This document shows positions 8,984 to 23,616 of a stretch of 64,000 nucleotides of DNA, piece by piece; the first letter of the stretch is position 1; each line of letters begins with the position of its first letter. The position numbers were made by a program, and so were the translations under genes. The notes beneath the pieces were generated by a model. That model did no database searches and had not been told where the DNA came from. It saw only the letters and a list, made by a program, of their open reading frames with translations. Source of the stretch: Streptomyces cirratus (GTDB taxonomy: Bacteria > Actinomycetota > Actinomycetes > Streptomycetales > Streptomycetaceae); contig NZ_BMVP01000005.1 in NCBI RefSeq assembly GCF_014650775.1, positions 186,001-250,000 of the forward strand. The letters are read 5' to 3'.

Positions 8984-9841
8984 TCAGCGCGGGGAGGGGC
9001 CGGGGCCGGACGCGTGTGCGGCCAACGCCGCGTTGAGGTCGCGCAGTTCGGCGTACGCCCGGGAGCAGGAGCGGCATCCGGCCAGGTGCCGGCGGAGCCC
9101 GCCGTTCCTGGGTGCGCCCCTGCGCCGGACGGCCGCGCCGAGCAGTGGGGCGTAGGGCCGGCACCGCTCGTCACCGGCCGCGGCCGGGCCGAGCTGGGCG
9201 CACAGGTAGGCCTCGCGCAGCCCTTCGCGGGCCCGGAAGGCCAGCGAGGTCACGGCGCTGGGTGTGATCCCGAACAGCGCCGGCATGTGGTGGGGGCAGT
9301 CGTCCTCGACGAGCGTGTGCCACAGGACCGCCTTCCAGCGCCCGGGCAGGGAGTGGAAGGAGCGGGCGGCCAGCCGGCGGTCCTCTTCGGACAGCAGCCG
9401 CTGCTGCGGGTCCTGGCCGGACGGTCCCGGGCCGCACCAGGATTCGACGTCGGGGGTCAAGACGGTCCGGCCGTCTCCCGTGCGCCACTCGATGGCGGTG
9501 TGACGCACCACCGCCAGTAGGTACGGACGCCAGTGATCCCGCGGCCCGGCGCCGGAGCGGACGGCCTGGAGGGTGCGGACGAAGGCCTCCGAGACGAGGT
9601 CTTCGGCGTCCTGCGGGGCCCGGCACCAACCCCGCGCGCAGGCCAGCAGGGCGCCCAGGTGGCGCCGGTACAACAGGTCGCAGACATCGGCGTCCACGGC
9701 GCCCCGGGCGTAGGAGCTCCTGAGTCGCCGGATGAGTTCCCGGTCGCCGGGTGGCACCGCGACGCCGGACCGTGCCTCGTCCTCGGGCGGTGCGGCGTCG
9801 CCGGAAGGCGCACCGGCCGTGGTGCGGTCGGAGCCGGACAT
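8984..9841 (-). CDS. ECF-type sigma factor with fused C-terminal zinc-finger domain
   Basis: A 285-residue sigma-70 family protein. Region 2 reads LYRRHLGALLACARGWCRAPQDAEDLVSEAFVRTLQAVRSG. Region 4 is SLPGRWKAVLWHTLVEDDCPHHMPALFGITPSAVTSLAFRAREGLREAY, with the recognition helix intact. The last 60 residues contain HLAGCRSCSRAY, the HxxxCxxC signature of zinc-binding anti-sigma domains, so the protein may carry its own regulatory domain. ATG 9841 has an ideal AAGGAG site; the open frame to 9967 lacks one. It lies downstream of, and in the same direction as, the DUF4142 and DUF1996 genes, with a 136-bp gap. No separate anti-sigma gene is adjacent. Confidence 0.88.
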   Translation of the reverse strand: MSGSDRTTAGAPSGDAAPPEDEARSGVAVPPGDRELIRRLRSSYARGAVDADVCDLLYRRHLGALLACARGWCRAPQDAEDLVSEAFVRTLQAVRSGAGPRDHWRPYLLAVVRHTAIEWRTGDGRTVLTPDVESWCGPGPSGQDPQQRLLSEEDRRLAARSFHSLPGRWKAVLWHTLVEDDCPHHMPALFGITPSAVTSLAFRAREGLREAYLCAQLGPAAAGDERCRPYAPLLGAAVRRRGAPRNGGLRRHLAGCRSCSRAYAELRDLNAALAAHASGPGPSPR

Positions 9842-9977
9842 GACGATCGCTCCTTGCTCGCGTCGGGGCCGGCCGCCGCGGGGCGACGGCACGGCGCGGT
9901 GCCGGCCCGAAGTCGCTCGGACCGGCACCGCTCTCGGGGCGACGCGGGGAGTGGGAGGGAGCGTCACCCCGAGGGTC

Positions 9978-11384
9978 TCAGCGGCAGGCCCGCCCGCCGT
10001 TGATGCAGCGCACGGCGCCGGCCATCAGCCCGTCCGACATGACGTTGATGAAGTCCCCGTGGTCGGTCACCGGCTTGTGCAGTTGCTCGGGGAAGCTGTC
10101 CACGGCGAACCGGGCGCCGGGGGCCACCGCGTAGGTGATCCGCTGTACGAGCTGCGGGATGGCCTTGAACCCGCGCGGGCAGGAGCCGTCGCCGCGGGCG
10201 AAGGCCACGTGGGTGCGGTGGTTGGCGCTGTCGGCGTTCTTCCCGTCCCAGCAGCTCTGGAAGCTGAACGTCCGTACGACGTCACTGCCCTTGGGGCAGA
10301 TCGGGTACTTGTCCTTCAACTGGCGGTTCTCGAACCCGGTGCAGCTCCAGGAAGCGTTCGCGTTGGCCGTGCCGTTGGTGAGGGCCTTCGCGTCACCGGT
10401 GATGATCCGCAGGAAGCGCGGCATGGCGGTGACCGGTCCCGTGGCGCTGCCCTTGAAGTCGATCGTCACCTGCTTCGGCTGGAGGATGGTGCCGACGTTG
10501 GCGTCCTGGCCGCCGCCCGGTGCCTTCGCGTCCTTCTCCGCCCGGCCGTCGCGCAGCCGCAGCACCGGCCAGTAGTAGGTGGACTGGTCCCCGTTCGTGC
10601 AGGTGGTGCCGGAGGCGGCGAGGCTGTTGTTCGTGGAGAACCCGTCGGTCGTCTTGTTGCCCACGTAGTCGTGCATGTGGTGCGCGCCGTTGCCCACGCC
10701 CGGCGCGACGATCACGTTGTCCGGGTTGAGGTGGCGGTTCTCGTTGCGCCCGCACTGGACGGAGAAGGACCCCTTGGACGCCGCCGCCTGGGGGGCGGGG
10801 GTGCGTACGTTCGGCTTCACCGTGCTGATGACGACGAAGTCGGAGCGCGCCGGACCGCTGCCGTTGCCACTGCCCTTGCCACTGCCCTTGTCCTGGGCGA
10901 GTCCTTGCGCGTCGGCCGCGGCGCCCGCCTCGGCGGCGGTATCGGCGGCGTCGGCGGCCGGGGCCTGCTTCATCGAGCAGCCGCTGAGCGCCTCCAGCCC
11001 CTGGGGGCGGGCGGTGGAGCGGCCGATGGCGTCGGCCATGCCGGTGATGGTCTTCTGCCGCTTGCCCTTCAACTCGCCGAGCAGCGCGTCACCCTGGGCC
11101 CGCCCGGTGGCCAGGCGCTGGTAGGAGTCGGCTATCTGGGTGTCCAACTGCGCCAGGTCCTGGTCGACTTCGGCCCGTACGGGTTCCGGCACCTCACGGA
11201 GCCGGTCGCCCACGTCGGGACAGTCGATGGTGGCGGTCACCGGCGCCGAGCGCGCGGAGTCCTGTCCCGCGGAGGCCGCCTGTTCGACGACTACGACTGC
11301 GCCGCCGCCCAGGACCAGGGCGGACACGAGGGCGAGGGCCTTGTGGGACGGCCTCAGTCGGCGCTTGTGGCCTTTGGGGCTCAT
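9978..11384 (-). CDS. Secreted DUF1996 protein
   Basis: A 468-residue exported protein. The N-terminus has a basic start, a hydrophobic core and the signal-peptide cleavage region QAASAG. Residues 30-150 are helical, with a Cys pair (IDCPDVGDRL, LSGCSMKQAP). The second half is a DUF1996 domain: SVQCGRNENRHLNPDNVIVAPG, AHHMHDYVGN, LLQPKQ-type segments, SFQSCWDGKN and NHRTHVAFA. The conserved His/Asp residues of that family (HHMHD) are present. The function of DUF1996 is unknown. It begins 9 bp after the DUF4142 gene, so the two are clearly co-transcribed, and the sigma factor follows. Confidence 0.87.
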   Translation of the reverse strand: MSPKGHKRRLRPSHKALALVSALVLGGGAVVVVEQAASAGQDSARSAPVTATIDCPDVGDRLREVPEPVRAEVDQDLAQLDTQIADSYQRLATGRAQGDALLGELKGKRQKTITGMADAIGRSTARPQGLEALSGCSMKQAPAADAADTAAEAGAAADAQGLAQDKGSGKGSGNGSGPARSDFVVISTVKPNVRTPAPQAAASKGSFSVQCGRNENRHLNPDNVIVAPGVGNGAHHMHDYVGNKTTDGFSTNNSLAASGTTCTNGDQSTYYWPVLRLRDGRAEKDAKAPGGGQDANVGTILQPKQVTIDFKGSATGPVTAMPRFLRIITGDAKALTNGTANANASWSCTGFENRQLKDKYPICPKGSDVVRTFSFQSCWDGKNADSANHRTHVAFARGDGSCPRGFKAIPQLVQRITYAVAPGARFAVDSFPEQLHKPVTDHGDFINVMSDGLMAGAVRCINGGRACR

Positions 11385-11393
11385 TCGATCACT

Positions 11394-12092
11394 TCACTTC
11401 GTCGGTCGGGGAACGGTGGAAGGGGCGGGCGAGACGTCCGCCAGGCCGTCGAAATCGACGAGGCCGCTGGCTTCGAGGACCGAGATGTGGTCCAGGACGG
11501 TGTTGTTGGCGTCCGTGGCCAGGTCCCGCACCATCGAGTTGCGCGTCTGCGCGCGGATCTGGGCGACCAGGGTGAACACCTTGCCGTGCGCCCGGCGCAG
11601 CAGCTGGACGAACAGGCGCTCGTACTCGTTGCCCTGGGCCTTGTCGAGCTGGTCGAGCCAGCCCTGCTGCTGGACGCTGGGCCGGTCCGGCAGTTCCATT
11701 CCGAGCGCTTGGCCCACGTCCCGGACGTGGCGGTCGAGTGCGGTGTGGCCTTCGATGAGGTGTTCGCCTGCGGTGCGGACGGCGGGCCGCACAGCCCGCT
11801 GTTGCGCCTGCCGTCCCGCGGGGAGCTCCCACAGTCCGGCGAGCCGCACCTTGCGGACGAAGTCCCGGTCCTGGGGCGTCAGCGGCCCGAAGGCGGTGCT
11901 CAGCGTGCCTGCGCCGTCGTCGTCGGCGGAGGGGGCGGCGGCGGCCGCGGCCGTGGTGCCGCCGAACTTCTGCACGGGGACCAGCAGCGCGACCAGCGTG
12001 AACGCGAGGGCGCCGATGACGATGAGCGTCCCCATCACGTGCCGCGAGGCAACCGACATGGCGGCGACGTTCGACCGGCGGAATGACAGCAC
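11394..12092 (-). CDS. Exported DUF4142 protein
   Basis: A 232-residue protein with one N-terminal membrane or signal segment (VMGTLIVIGALAFTLVALLVPV). A helical DUF4142 domain follows: LTPQDRDFVRKVRLAGLWELPAG, TAGEHLIEGHTALDRHVRDVG, NEYERLFVQLLRRAHGKVF and MVRDLATDANNTVLDHISVLE. DUF4142 is a ferritin-like helical bundle found in bacterial envelope proteins of unclear function. The start is GTG 12092 with a strong AAGGAGG site; an upstream extension to 12182 is not supported. It is the first gene of the operon with the DUF1996 gene. Confidence 0.85.
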   Translation of the reverse strand: MLSFRRSNVAAMSVASRHVMGTLIVIGALAFTLVALLVPVQKFGGTTAAAAAAPSADDDGAGTLSTAFGPLTPQDRDFVRKVRLAGLWELPAGRQAQQRAVRPAVRTAGEHLIEGHTALDRHVRDVGQALGMELPDRPSVQQQGWLDQLDKAQGNEYERLFVQLLRRAHGKVFTLVAQIRAQTRNSMVRDLATDANNTVLDHISVLEASGLVDFDGLADVSPAPSTVPRPTK

Positions 12093-12449
12093 TGTGCCTC
12101 CTTGCTGCGTGGGCAGGGAGGGGCGGCGTGGCCGGAGTGTCCGGCAGCCACGCCGTGTGCACCCGAGCTCCCTGGGTGCCAAGGGACGCTAGCGCCAGTC
12201 GGGGCGCCCGTTCGGAAGGACCATCACGAACGGACAAAGATCCGGGCAACACCTCGTACGGCTGGTACGGTGCCGCGTTCGGCCCGTGCGCGCCGAGGCG
12301 CCCGATCCCCTTGGCGTGTCGGCCAGTTGTCCGGAATTGCCATCATTCGCGGGGAGTAGGGCGACCAGCTCTTCCGGAGGATTCGGCGCCGGGCGCACGT
12401 GCCACAGGGTGGACGGGACCACAGCCCCGTCGAAAGGAACGGCCTTCCT
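12093..12449. other. Divergent intergenic region with two hairpins
   Basis: 357 bp between the DUF4142 operon (minus) and the peptidase (plus). Two inverted repeats lie close together: an arm CGGCGTGGC at 12124 matching GCCACGCCG ending at 12155, with a second short stem inside, and GCACCC/GGGTGC at 12159-12179. They fall in the probable 5' leader of the minus-strand operon. No gene is visible. Confidence 0.5.
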
Positions 12450-13994
12450 GTGCACATGAAACGCCTCACGCCGCTGCTCGCCGCAGCGGGCCTGGTCGCC
12501 ACCGCACTTCCGCTGCTCACGGCCCCCCACGCCTCCGCCGCGCCGGTCGCCGAATTCGTCGCGCGCGCACCCGCTTGGCAGCGGTGCGCTCCCGAGCAGC
12601 CGGCCGCGTACGAGTGCGCGACCATCAAGGTACCGCTGGACTACCGGCGCCCCTACGGGCGCACGATCGACCTCGCCATATCCAGGATGAAGAGCGAGAA
12701 CCCGGCGAAGCGGCACGGTGTGATGCTGCTGAATCCGGGCGGTCCGGGCGGCCCGGGACTCGACCTGCCGCTCATGATGAACGAGCGGATGCCCAAGGAG
12801 GTCCGCGACCAGTACGACCTGATCGGATTCGACCCGCGCGGAGTCGGTGCCAGCAGTCCGGTCAGCTGCGGACTGCAGCCGGACGAGGAGAACATCCTGC
12901 GGCCGTACCGGCCGGAGAACTTCCCCTCCGACGTGGCCTGGGCGCGGACCGTGGCCGACAAGTGCCGTGAGAAGGCGGGGACGGTGCTGCCCTTCATCAC
13001 CACGCGCAACACCGCACGGGACATGGACGCGATCCGTTCGGCACTGGGCGAGCGGAGGATCTCCTACCTGGGCTACTCCTACGGGACCTACCTGGGCGCG
13101 GTCTATACGCAGATGTTCCCGGCCCGCACGGACCGCTTCGTACTGGACAGCGGCGTGGACCCGCAGCGGATCTGGCGCGGGATGTTCCAGGTGTGGGCGA
13201 GCGAGGCGGAGCCCGCTTTCGCGCGCTGGACGCGGTGGACGGCGCAGCGTTCGGCCGAGTACGGGCTCGGCGGCACCCCGCAGGCGGTGTCGGACACGTT
13301 CTGGGCGCTGGTGGCCCGGGCCGACAAGGACCCGATCCCGCTGGACGGAATGAAGCTGACGGGGGATGACATCCGGGCGCGACGGGCGCTCTTCTTCTAC
13401 CCCGCCCAGGCGGCCCCCGCCGTCAAGGCGCTCAAGGACGCGGCCGACGGCAAGCCGGCGACGCTGTCCCCGGCGCAGCGGAAGCTGCTGGTTCCGGCCT
13501 CTGGGCCGGCCTCGGACAACGGGACGGCCGTGTTGCTGGCCGTGGTGTGCGGGGACACGGAGTGGCCGCGCTATCCGGAGCAGTACGAGCGGGAGACGGT
13601 GCGGGACAAGGCTCGGTACCCGCTGTACGGGGACTTCACGTCCGGGGTGAAGCCGTGCGCCTTCTGGCCGAGGCCGATCGAGGCCGCCACGCCGATGAGG
13701 ACCGGGGCCCCGGTCCTGACCGTGCAGAACGAGTCGGACTCGCAGACCCCGCTGGTCAGCGGGCAGGGTCTGCACCGCGCGCTGGTCGGCTCGCGGATGG
13801 TGCTGGCGGAGGGCGGCGAGGGCCACGGCGTGTACCTGATCGATCCCGCCTCGTGCGTCAGCGCACCGGTCGGTGCGTACCTCACCACGGGCCGGCTGCC
13901 CTCGCGGGACGTGACCTGCCGTAGCGTCCCCGGCTCGGCCGAGCGGCGCGCCGCCTCGCCGGGCCCGTCGCTGCCGTCGCCGTTCCTGTTCTGA
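12450..13994 (+). CDS. Secreted S33 tripeptidyl aminopeptidase (alpha/beta hydrolase)
   Basis: A 514-residue exported serine peptidase of the Streptomyces Tap/SlpD type. A signal peptide ([20 protein letters not shown]...HASAAP) precedes an alpha/beta hydrolase. The oxyanion-hole region is [11 protein letters not shown], the nucleophile elbow GYSYGTY places Ser at about residue 210, and the C-terminal TAP domain holds the catalytic Asp in NESDSQTP and His in [11 protein letters not shown] 12450, with AAAGGA 11 bp upstream, and ATG 12456 are both possible starts. The family removes tripeptides from secreted protein N-termini. It probably works outside the cell in peptide feeding. It is monocistronic and divergent from the DUF4142 operon. 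Confidence 0.9.
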   Translation: MHMKRLTPLLAAAGLVATALPLLTAPHASAAPVAEFVARAPAWQRCAPEQPAAYECATIKVPLDYRRPYGRTIDLAISRMKSENPAKRHGVMLLNPGGPGGPGLDLPLMMNERMPKEVRDQYDLIGFDPRGVGASSPVSCGLQPDEENILRPYRPENFPSDVAWARTVADKCREKAGTVLPFITTRNTARDMDAIRSALGERRISYLGYSYGTYLGAVYTQMFPARTDRFVLDSGVDPQRIWRGMFQVWASEAEPAFARWTRWTAQRSAEYGLGGTPQAVSDTFWALVARADKDPIPLDGMKLTGDDIRARRALFFYPAQAAPAVKALKDAADGKPATLSPAQRKLLVPASGPASDNGTAVLLAVVCGDTEWPRYPEQYERETVRDKARYPLYGDFTSGVKPCAFWPRPIEAATPMRTGAPVLTVQNESDSQTPLVSGQGLHRALVGSRMVLAEGGEGHGVYLIDPASCVSAPVGAYLTTGRLPSRDVTCRSVPGSAERRAASPGPSLPSPFLF

Positions 13995-14082
13995 CCCTTC
14001 CCGTACCGCATGCTCGGTGCCCGCGCGACGCCCCCGACGCCTCGAAACGGCGCGGGGGCGTTCGTGTGCGCACGGGGGCGCT

Positions 14083-14778
14083 TCAGGCCGGTCGGGAGTC
14101 CCGCGCCCGCGCCAGCAGCCCCGACAGCAGGACCTCCAGCGTCTCGCGCAGCGTGGGGGCGAAGTCGACGCACAGCGCGGCCAGCGACGGGTCGGCTTCG
14201 TAGGCCGCCCGCATGGCGGCGGAGGGGTGGGCGTGGGCCCAGACCGCGCCGCTGACCATGGTCGCGGACAGCACGAAGCGGAACGCGTCCTGTTCACCCA
14301 GCTCCGGGAGGTGACGGGTGATCTGTCCGGCCAGGGCGGTGGCGTTGGCCATGGCGGCCCGCTTGTAGGCGGCGGCGACCTGCGGGGAGACGTTCCGCTC
14401 CAGTACGGCGGCCTGGGCGCCGATCAGGTCGCACAGCACCGGGCGGTCGACGAGGGCCTGCGCCAGGCAGGCCGCTATCCGGTCGGCCCGCTCGGCGGCC
14501 GGGGCACCTTCCACCGCCCGGGCGAGCGCGCCGTCGAGGTGGGCGACGAGCTCGTGGGAGGCGTCGTCGAGGAGTTCCAGCAGGACGGCCTCACGGGACT
14601 CGAAGTAGCGCAGCACGTTCGACTTGGCGAGGCAGACCCTGCGCGCGAGTTCGTTCAGCGTCACCTGGGCGACCGGCATCTGCGTGAGCATGGCGGCCGC
14701 CGCCTCCAGGATCGCCTGGCGGCGGGCGGCGCGCTGCTCCTCGCTGCGGGCGCGCTGGAACTTCGTAGGCAAGGTCAC
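14083..14778 (-). CDS. TetR-family repressor of the divergent SDR gene
   Basis: A 231-residue regulator. The N-terminal TetR HTH is clear: [53 protein letters not shown]. The C-terminal ligand-binding part (from about residue 80) resembles the DUF-type domain found in many SDR-linked TetR proteins. The start is GTG 14778. It is divergent from an SDR oxidoreductase, and the 111-bp gap holds three copies of a perfect 15-bp palindrome, so autoregulation and control of the SDR are very likely. The ligand is unknown. Confidence 0.92.
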   Translation of the reverse strand: MTLPTKFQRARSEEQRAARRQAILEAAAAMLTQMPVAQVTLNELARRVCLAKSNVLRYFESREAVLLELLDDASHELVAHLDGALARAVEGAPAAERADRIAACLAQALVDRPVLCDLIGAQAAVLERNVSPQVAAAYKRAAMANATALAGQITRHLPELGEQDAFRFVLSATMVSGAVWAHAHPSAAMRAAYEADPSLAALCVDFAPTLRETLEVLLSGLLARARDSRPA

Positions 14779-14790
14779 GCCACCAGCGTA

Positions 14791-14860
14791 CAGACCTGCG
14801 GTCTGTTGTTATCAGACCAGCGGTCTGCTAGCTTCGAAGGAGCATCAGACCGCCGGTCTG
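14791..14860. promoter_or_regulatory. Triple TetR operator with embedded SDR promoter
   Basis: Three 15-bp palindromes of form CAGACCnnCGGTCTG lie at 14791-14805, 14813-14827 and 14846-14860. Their spacing is 22 and 33 bp, near whole numbers of helical turns. A plus-strand promoter candidate, TTGTTA (14806-14811), 17 bp, TAGCTT (14829-14834), encloses the middle site exactly in its spacer. Binding of the adjacent TetR here should block SDR transcription and its own. Confidence 0.88.
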
Positions 14861-14889
14861 TTATTGCGCTTCCCATCGAGGAGTACGTC

Positions 14890-15828
14890 ATGTACGCCGT
14901 TCCCGACCAGTCCGGAAAGCTCGCCGTCGTCACCGGCTCCAACAGCGGCACGGGCAAGGAGGCCGCCCGCCGGCTCGCCGAGGCGGGCGCTCACGTCGTG
15001 CTCGCGGTGCGTACGCCCGCCAAGGGGGAGCAGGCCCGCGCCGAGATCCTGGCCCGGCACCCGCACGCCCGGCTGGAGGTGCGCCGGATCGACCTGGCCG
15101 ACCTCGCCTCGGTCGCCGCCTTCGCCGACGCGTTCCTCGCCGACGGCGTCCCGCTCGACCTGCTGGTCAACAACGCCGGGGTGATGGCGCCGCCGGCCCG
15201 GATGACCACCGCCGACGGTTTCGAGCTCCAGTTCGGCAGCAACTTCCTCGGCCCGCTGGCGCTGACGGTGCGGCTGCTGCCGGCCCTCCTGAGCGCGCCC
15301 GCCCCGCGCGTCACGACGATGAGCAGCGCCACCGCCAACTTCGGCAGGGTCGACTTCACCGACCTCCAGTGGGAGCGGCGGCGCTACGTCCCGATGCTCA
15401 CCTACGCCCAGTCCAAGCTGGCCGACCTGATGATGGCCCGCCACCTGGCCGTCCTCGCCGAAGAGCAGAAGTGGCCCCTGCGCAGCACCGCCGCCCACCC
15501 CGGCTACACGAAGACCAACCTCCAGACCGCCGGTGCCAGCCTCGGCCGGGGCAGGCCCTCGCGGCTCCACGGCCTGGTCAGCGCGGTGGACTTCCTCCCG
15601 AAGCAGGAGGTCGGCCCGGGCACGGAACCGCTGCTGTACGCCGCCACGAGCCCCGAGGCGAGCGCCGGCGGCTACTACGGCCCGACCGGGACGTTCGGCA
15701 TGGTCGGCCCGACGGGCGAGTCCCGCATCACCCGGCGCGCCCTGGACCCCGCCGCCAACGCCCGGCTCTGGGCCGAAGCGGAGCGCCTCACCGGCGTCGG
15801 CCCCGCAGTGGCCGCCGCAGCCGGCTGA
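14890..15828 (+). CDS. Short-chain dehydrogenase/reductase
   Basis: A 312-residue cytoplasmic NAD(P)-dependent oxidoreductase of the SDR superfamily. The nucleotide-binding motif is [20 protein letters not shown], with Thr where many members have Ile in [12 protein letters not shown] is the structural motif. Catalytic residues are Ser in [11 protein letters not shown], and Tyr and Lys in [17 protein letters not shown] and a WW-domain oxidoreductase-like C-terminus place it near retinol-dehydrogenase-type SDRs. The start ATG 14890 follows GAGGAG. Its 3' end overlaps the convergent MFS gene by 41 bp. It is under control of the divergent TetR. The substrate cannot be told from sequence. Confidence 0.9.
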   Translation: MYAVPDQSGKLAVVTGSNSGTGKEAARRLAEAGAHVVLAVRTPAKGEQARAEILARHPHARLEVRRIDLADLASVAAFADAFLADGVPLDLLVNNAGVMAPPARMTTADGFELQFGSNFLGPLALTVRLLPALLSAPAPRVTTMSSATANFGRVDFTDLQWERRRYVPMLTYAQSKLADLMMARHLAVLAEEQKWPLRSTAAHPGYTKTNLQTAGASLGRGRPSRLHGLVSAVDFLPKQEVGPGTEPLLYAATSPEASAGGYYGPTGTFGMVGPTGESRITRRALDPAANARLWAEAERLTGVGPAVAAAAG

Positions 15829-17071
15829 CCGGCGCGGGCGGGGGCGGGCCGGAGGCGCCGGCGCGGGAGCCCCGCAGCGGGGTGAGCAGTCCCGCGCCCA
15901 CGAGCAGCAGGCAGAACACCCCGCCCGCCAGGCTGACGGCGGGGACCCCGTGGCGCGCGGCCAGCGCGGTGACCGCGGCGGCCCCCGCCGGGCCCGAGGC
16001 GTTGTGCACCGTCCAGAAGGCGGCCGTGACCCGGCCCAACAGGTGCTGCGGAGTCACCTCCTGACGCAGGGTCATGGAGCAGACGCCGCCCACGGTCAGC
16101 CCGAACATGAACAGGGCGGCGAGTACGGCGATGACCGGCACGCTGCGGCTGACGCCGATTCCGGCGAACCCCACCGCGGTCGCCGCGACCGAGCCCAGCC
16201 AGCAGACCCCGAATCCGAGCCTGCGGCGCAGGGCCGCGGCGGTGACGGCGCCGACGAGCGTGCCCAGCCCGCTCACCGCCATCACGTAGCCGAGGATGGC
16301 GGAGCTCTGGTGCAGGTCCTCCTCGACCCGGTAGATCAGCAGGTCGGTCGCGCCGACGGTGAGAAAGGTCAGCAGCGTGAGCAGGACGGTCAGCGGACGC
16401 AGCAGCGGATGCGCCCACAGGAACCGGAACCCCGCCACGAACACCTCGCGCAGCACCCCGGCGCCGCGCGGTCCGGGCCGCTCGCCCGCTTCGCCGGGCC
16501 GCGGCGTGAACCGGACCCGGAGCAGGCTGGCGGCGGACACCAGGAACGTCGCGCCGTCCAGCCCCAGGGCCCAGGCCGCCCCCACCCCGCCGGTGAGGAG
16601 CCCGGCGACCACCGGCCCGAGCAGCGTCCCCAGGGCGAAGGTCCCCATCAGCCGCCCGTTGGCCCGGATCAGGTCCTCGGGCGGCACCAGGCTCGGCACC
16701 GCCGTCACGTAGGCCACGTCGAAGAGGCTTTTCAGCACACCGACCGGCGCGGTCAGCAGGTACAGCAGCCAGATCCGGGGCCCGGCGAGCCACAGGAAGG
16801 GCACCGCGCCCAGCAGCAGGCCCCGCGCCAGGTCGCAGACGATCATCAGCCGACGGCGGTCCACCCGGTCGACCACGTAGCCGGCGAAGGTTCCGCTCAC
16901 CACCGCGGTGGCCGCGCCGACCACCGTGACGAGGCCCATCTGGAAGACGGAGCCCGTGGCGGCCAGTACCAGCATCGGCAGCGCGACCGCGGAGGCGGAT
17001 CCGCCGAGGACGGACAGGGCCTGGCCGAGCCAGAAGACGTTGAAGTCCCGGTTGTGGGAGAGGGACTTCAC
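15788..17071 (-). CDS. MFS efflux transporter
   Basis: A 427-residue major facilitator protein with about 12 hydrophobic segments. The N-terminus [30 protein letters not shown] and the loop 2-3 signature [21 protein letters not shown] are typical of the MFS_3/enterobactin-exporter-like group common in Streptomyces drug export. The GTG start at 17071 overlaps the thioesterase stop (GTGA at 17068-17071), and no ribosome site is seen, so it is translated by coupling. Its 3' end overlaps the SDR gene on the other strand. Confidence 0.88.
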   Translation of the reverse strand: MKSLSHNRDFNVFWLGQALSVLGGSASAVALPMLVLAATGSVFQMGLVTVVGAATAVVSGTFAGYVVDRVDRRRLMIVCDLARGLLLGAVPFLWLAGPRIWLLYLLTAPVGVLKSLFDVAYVTAVPSLVPPEDLIRANGRLMGTFALGTLLGPVVAGLLTGGVGAAWALGLDGATFLVSAASLLRVRFTPRPGEAGERPGPRGAGVLREVFVAGFRFLWAHPLLRPLTVLLTLLTFLTVGATDLLIYRVEEDLHQSSAILGYVMAVSGLGTLVGAVTAAALRRRLGFGVCWLGSVAATAVGFAGIGVSRSVPVIAVLAALFMFGLTVGGVCSMTLRQEVTPQHLLGRVTAAFWTVHNASGPAGAAAVTALAARHGVPAVSLAGGVFCLLLVGAGLLTPLRGSRAGASGPPPPAPVSRLRRPLRGRRR

Positions 17072-17481
17072 CCGAGGAGGGCGTACACCGTGGAGGCCGT
17101 CGCGGCGGGTTCGGAGGAGCCCTCGGGGGTCATGGTGATGTCGGCGAAGGCCATGCGCTTGCCGAGCTTGGTGATCCGTACGTGGATCAGCACATCGGCG
17201 TCGGTCACGGGCCGTTGGAAGCTCGTGGACTGCTGGACGGTGGTCATCGGACCGTAGCCCCCGCGGGCAGCGCAGACGGCGATGACGGTGGCGGTGTCGG
17301 CGGCCGCCATCAGCGCCTGGCCCGAGAGCCCGCCGCCGTCGCGGGCCAGACCCTTCGACCACGGAAGCCGCAGGACGGCGTGCCGCTCGCCGGTCTCCTG
17401 GACGGTGAGGCCGAGGGCGAGCACCCAGGGGGCGAAGTTCTCGGCGAGGATCTGTTCCGCGTCAGCCGGTGTGAAGGTCAT
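17068..17481 (-). CDS. PaaI-type hotdog thioesterase
   Basis: A 137-residue hotdog-fold protein: FAPWVLALGLTVQETGERHAVLRLPW, then GLSGQALMAAADTATVIAVCAA in the helix region, MTTVQQSTSFQRPV, and ADITMTPEGSSEPAATASTVYALL. This matches acyl-CoA thioesterases of the PaaI/YdiI group that act on small acyl- or aryl-CoA esters. The start ATG 17481 is favoured over an upstream in-frame start at 17514. It is translationally coupled to the MFS exporter, so the exporter may handle the acid released, though that is inference. Confidence 0.82.
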   Translation of the reverse strand: MTFTPADAEQILAENFAPWVLALGLTVQETGERHAVLRLPWSKGLARDGGGLSGQALMAAADTATVIAVCAARGGYGPMTTVQQSTSFQRPVTDADVLIHVRITKLGKRMAFADITMTPEGSSEPAATASTVYALLG

Positions 17482-17535
17482 CAGAGGATTGTGGCGGCCC
17501 GGCCGGGCCGCCACAACACCCCTTCCGCTACCGGT

Positions 17536-22753
<5,218 letters not shown>

Positions 22754-22797
22754 GACGGCTGCTCCAGGAGAGGGAGGGGCGGGTGACGGGCGGTGGC

Positions 22798-23616
22798 TCA
22801 GAGCTTGACGGCTCCCTCGCCCACGCCCTTGAAGAAGAAACGCTGGAGGGCGAAGAAGAGGAGCATCATCGGGATGAGCGCGGCCATCGCTCCGGCGGCG
22901 ATGATCCGCTGGTCGTTGACGGTGGTGGCGCCCGCCAGGGTCTTCAACCCGAGTTGAAGGGTGTAGTGCTCGCTGTCGGTGAGGACCAGCAGGGGCCACA
23001 GGAAGTCGTCCCAGGCGCCCATGAAACTGGTGATGCAGACGACGGCCAGGGCGCCCTTGGCGGACGGCAGGAACACCCGGGTGAACCGGGTCCACTCGCC
23101 CGCCCCGTCCAGCAGTGCGGCCTCCTCGATCTCCCGGGGGACGGCGAGGAAGGCCGCCCGCATGACCATGATGTTGAGTACGGAGACGGCGCCCGGCAGC
23201 CACACCCCGACGAGCGTGTCGACCAGGCCCATCCCGCGCACGGTGAGGAACATGGAGATCATGACGGACTCGAAGGGGAACATCAGGGTGGCCACCAGGA
23301 CGGTGAAGACGCTCCGGCGGCCCTTCCAGCCGGTGCGGGAGAGCGCGTAGCCCGCCATCGAGCCGAAGGCGAGGTTCGAGGTGACGGCGAGGGCCGCCAC
23401 CACCAGCGTATTGCCGGTGTACTGCAGCATCGGGAACGATTCGGCGACCCGGACGTAGTTGTCGAGGGTGGGCCGCGACGGCAGGACGCCGTCGTACACG
23501 TTCTCCGTACGGCCGCGCAGCGAGGTCAGGAACTGCCAGACGATCGGCCCGAGCATGACGACCAGCACCAGGCTCAAAGTGGCGTACCGGCCGGCCCGGG
23601 CGGCCCGCGTGCTCAA
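22798..23616 (-). CDS. Carbohydrate ABC transporter permease (MalG type)
   Basis: A 272-residue inner-membrane permease with six hydrophobic segments and the EAA loop EEAALLDGAGEWTRFTRVFLPSAKGAL. The C-terminus FFALQRFFFKGVGEGAVKL is characteristic of MalG-type sugar permeases. The best start is TTG 23616, which overlaps the preceding permease stop (TTGA), with a G-rich ribosome site upstream; this explains why no nearby ATG fits. It pairs with the permease at 23613-24533. No ATP-binding gene is in the operon; Streptomyces usually energise such importers with a shared MsiK-type ATPase. Confidence 0.9.
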   Translation of the reverse strand: MSTRAARAGRYATLSLVLVVMLGPIVWQFLTSLRGRTENVYDGVLPSRPTLDNYVRVAESFPMLQYTGNTLVVAALAVTSNLAFGSMAGYALSRTGWKGRRSVFTVLVATLMFPFESVMISMFLTVRGMGLVDTLVGVWLPGAVSVLNIMVMRAAFLAVPREIEEAALLDGAGEWTRFTRVFLPSAKGALAVVCITSFMGAWDDFLWPLLVLTDSEHYTLQLGLKTLAGATTVNDQRIIAAGAMAALIPMMLLFFALQRFFFKGVGEGAVKL

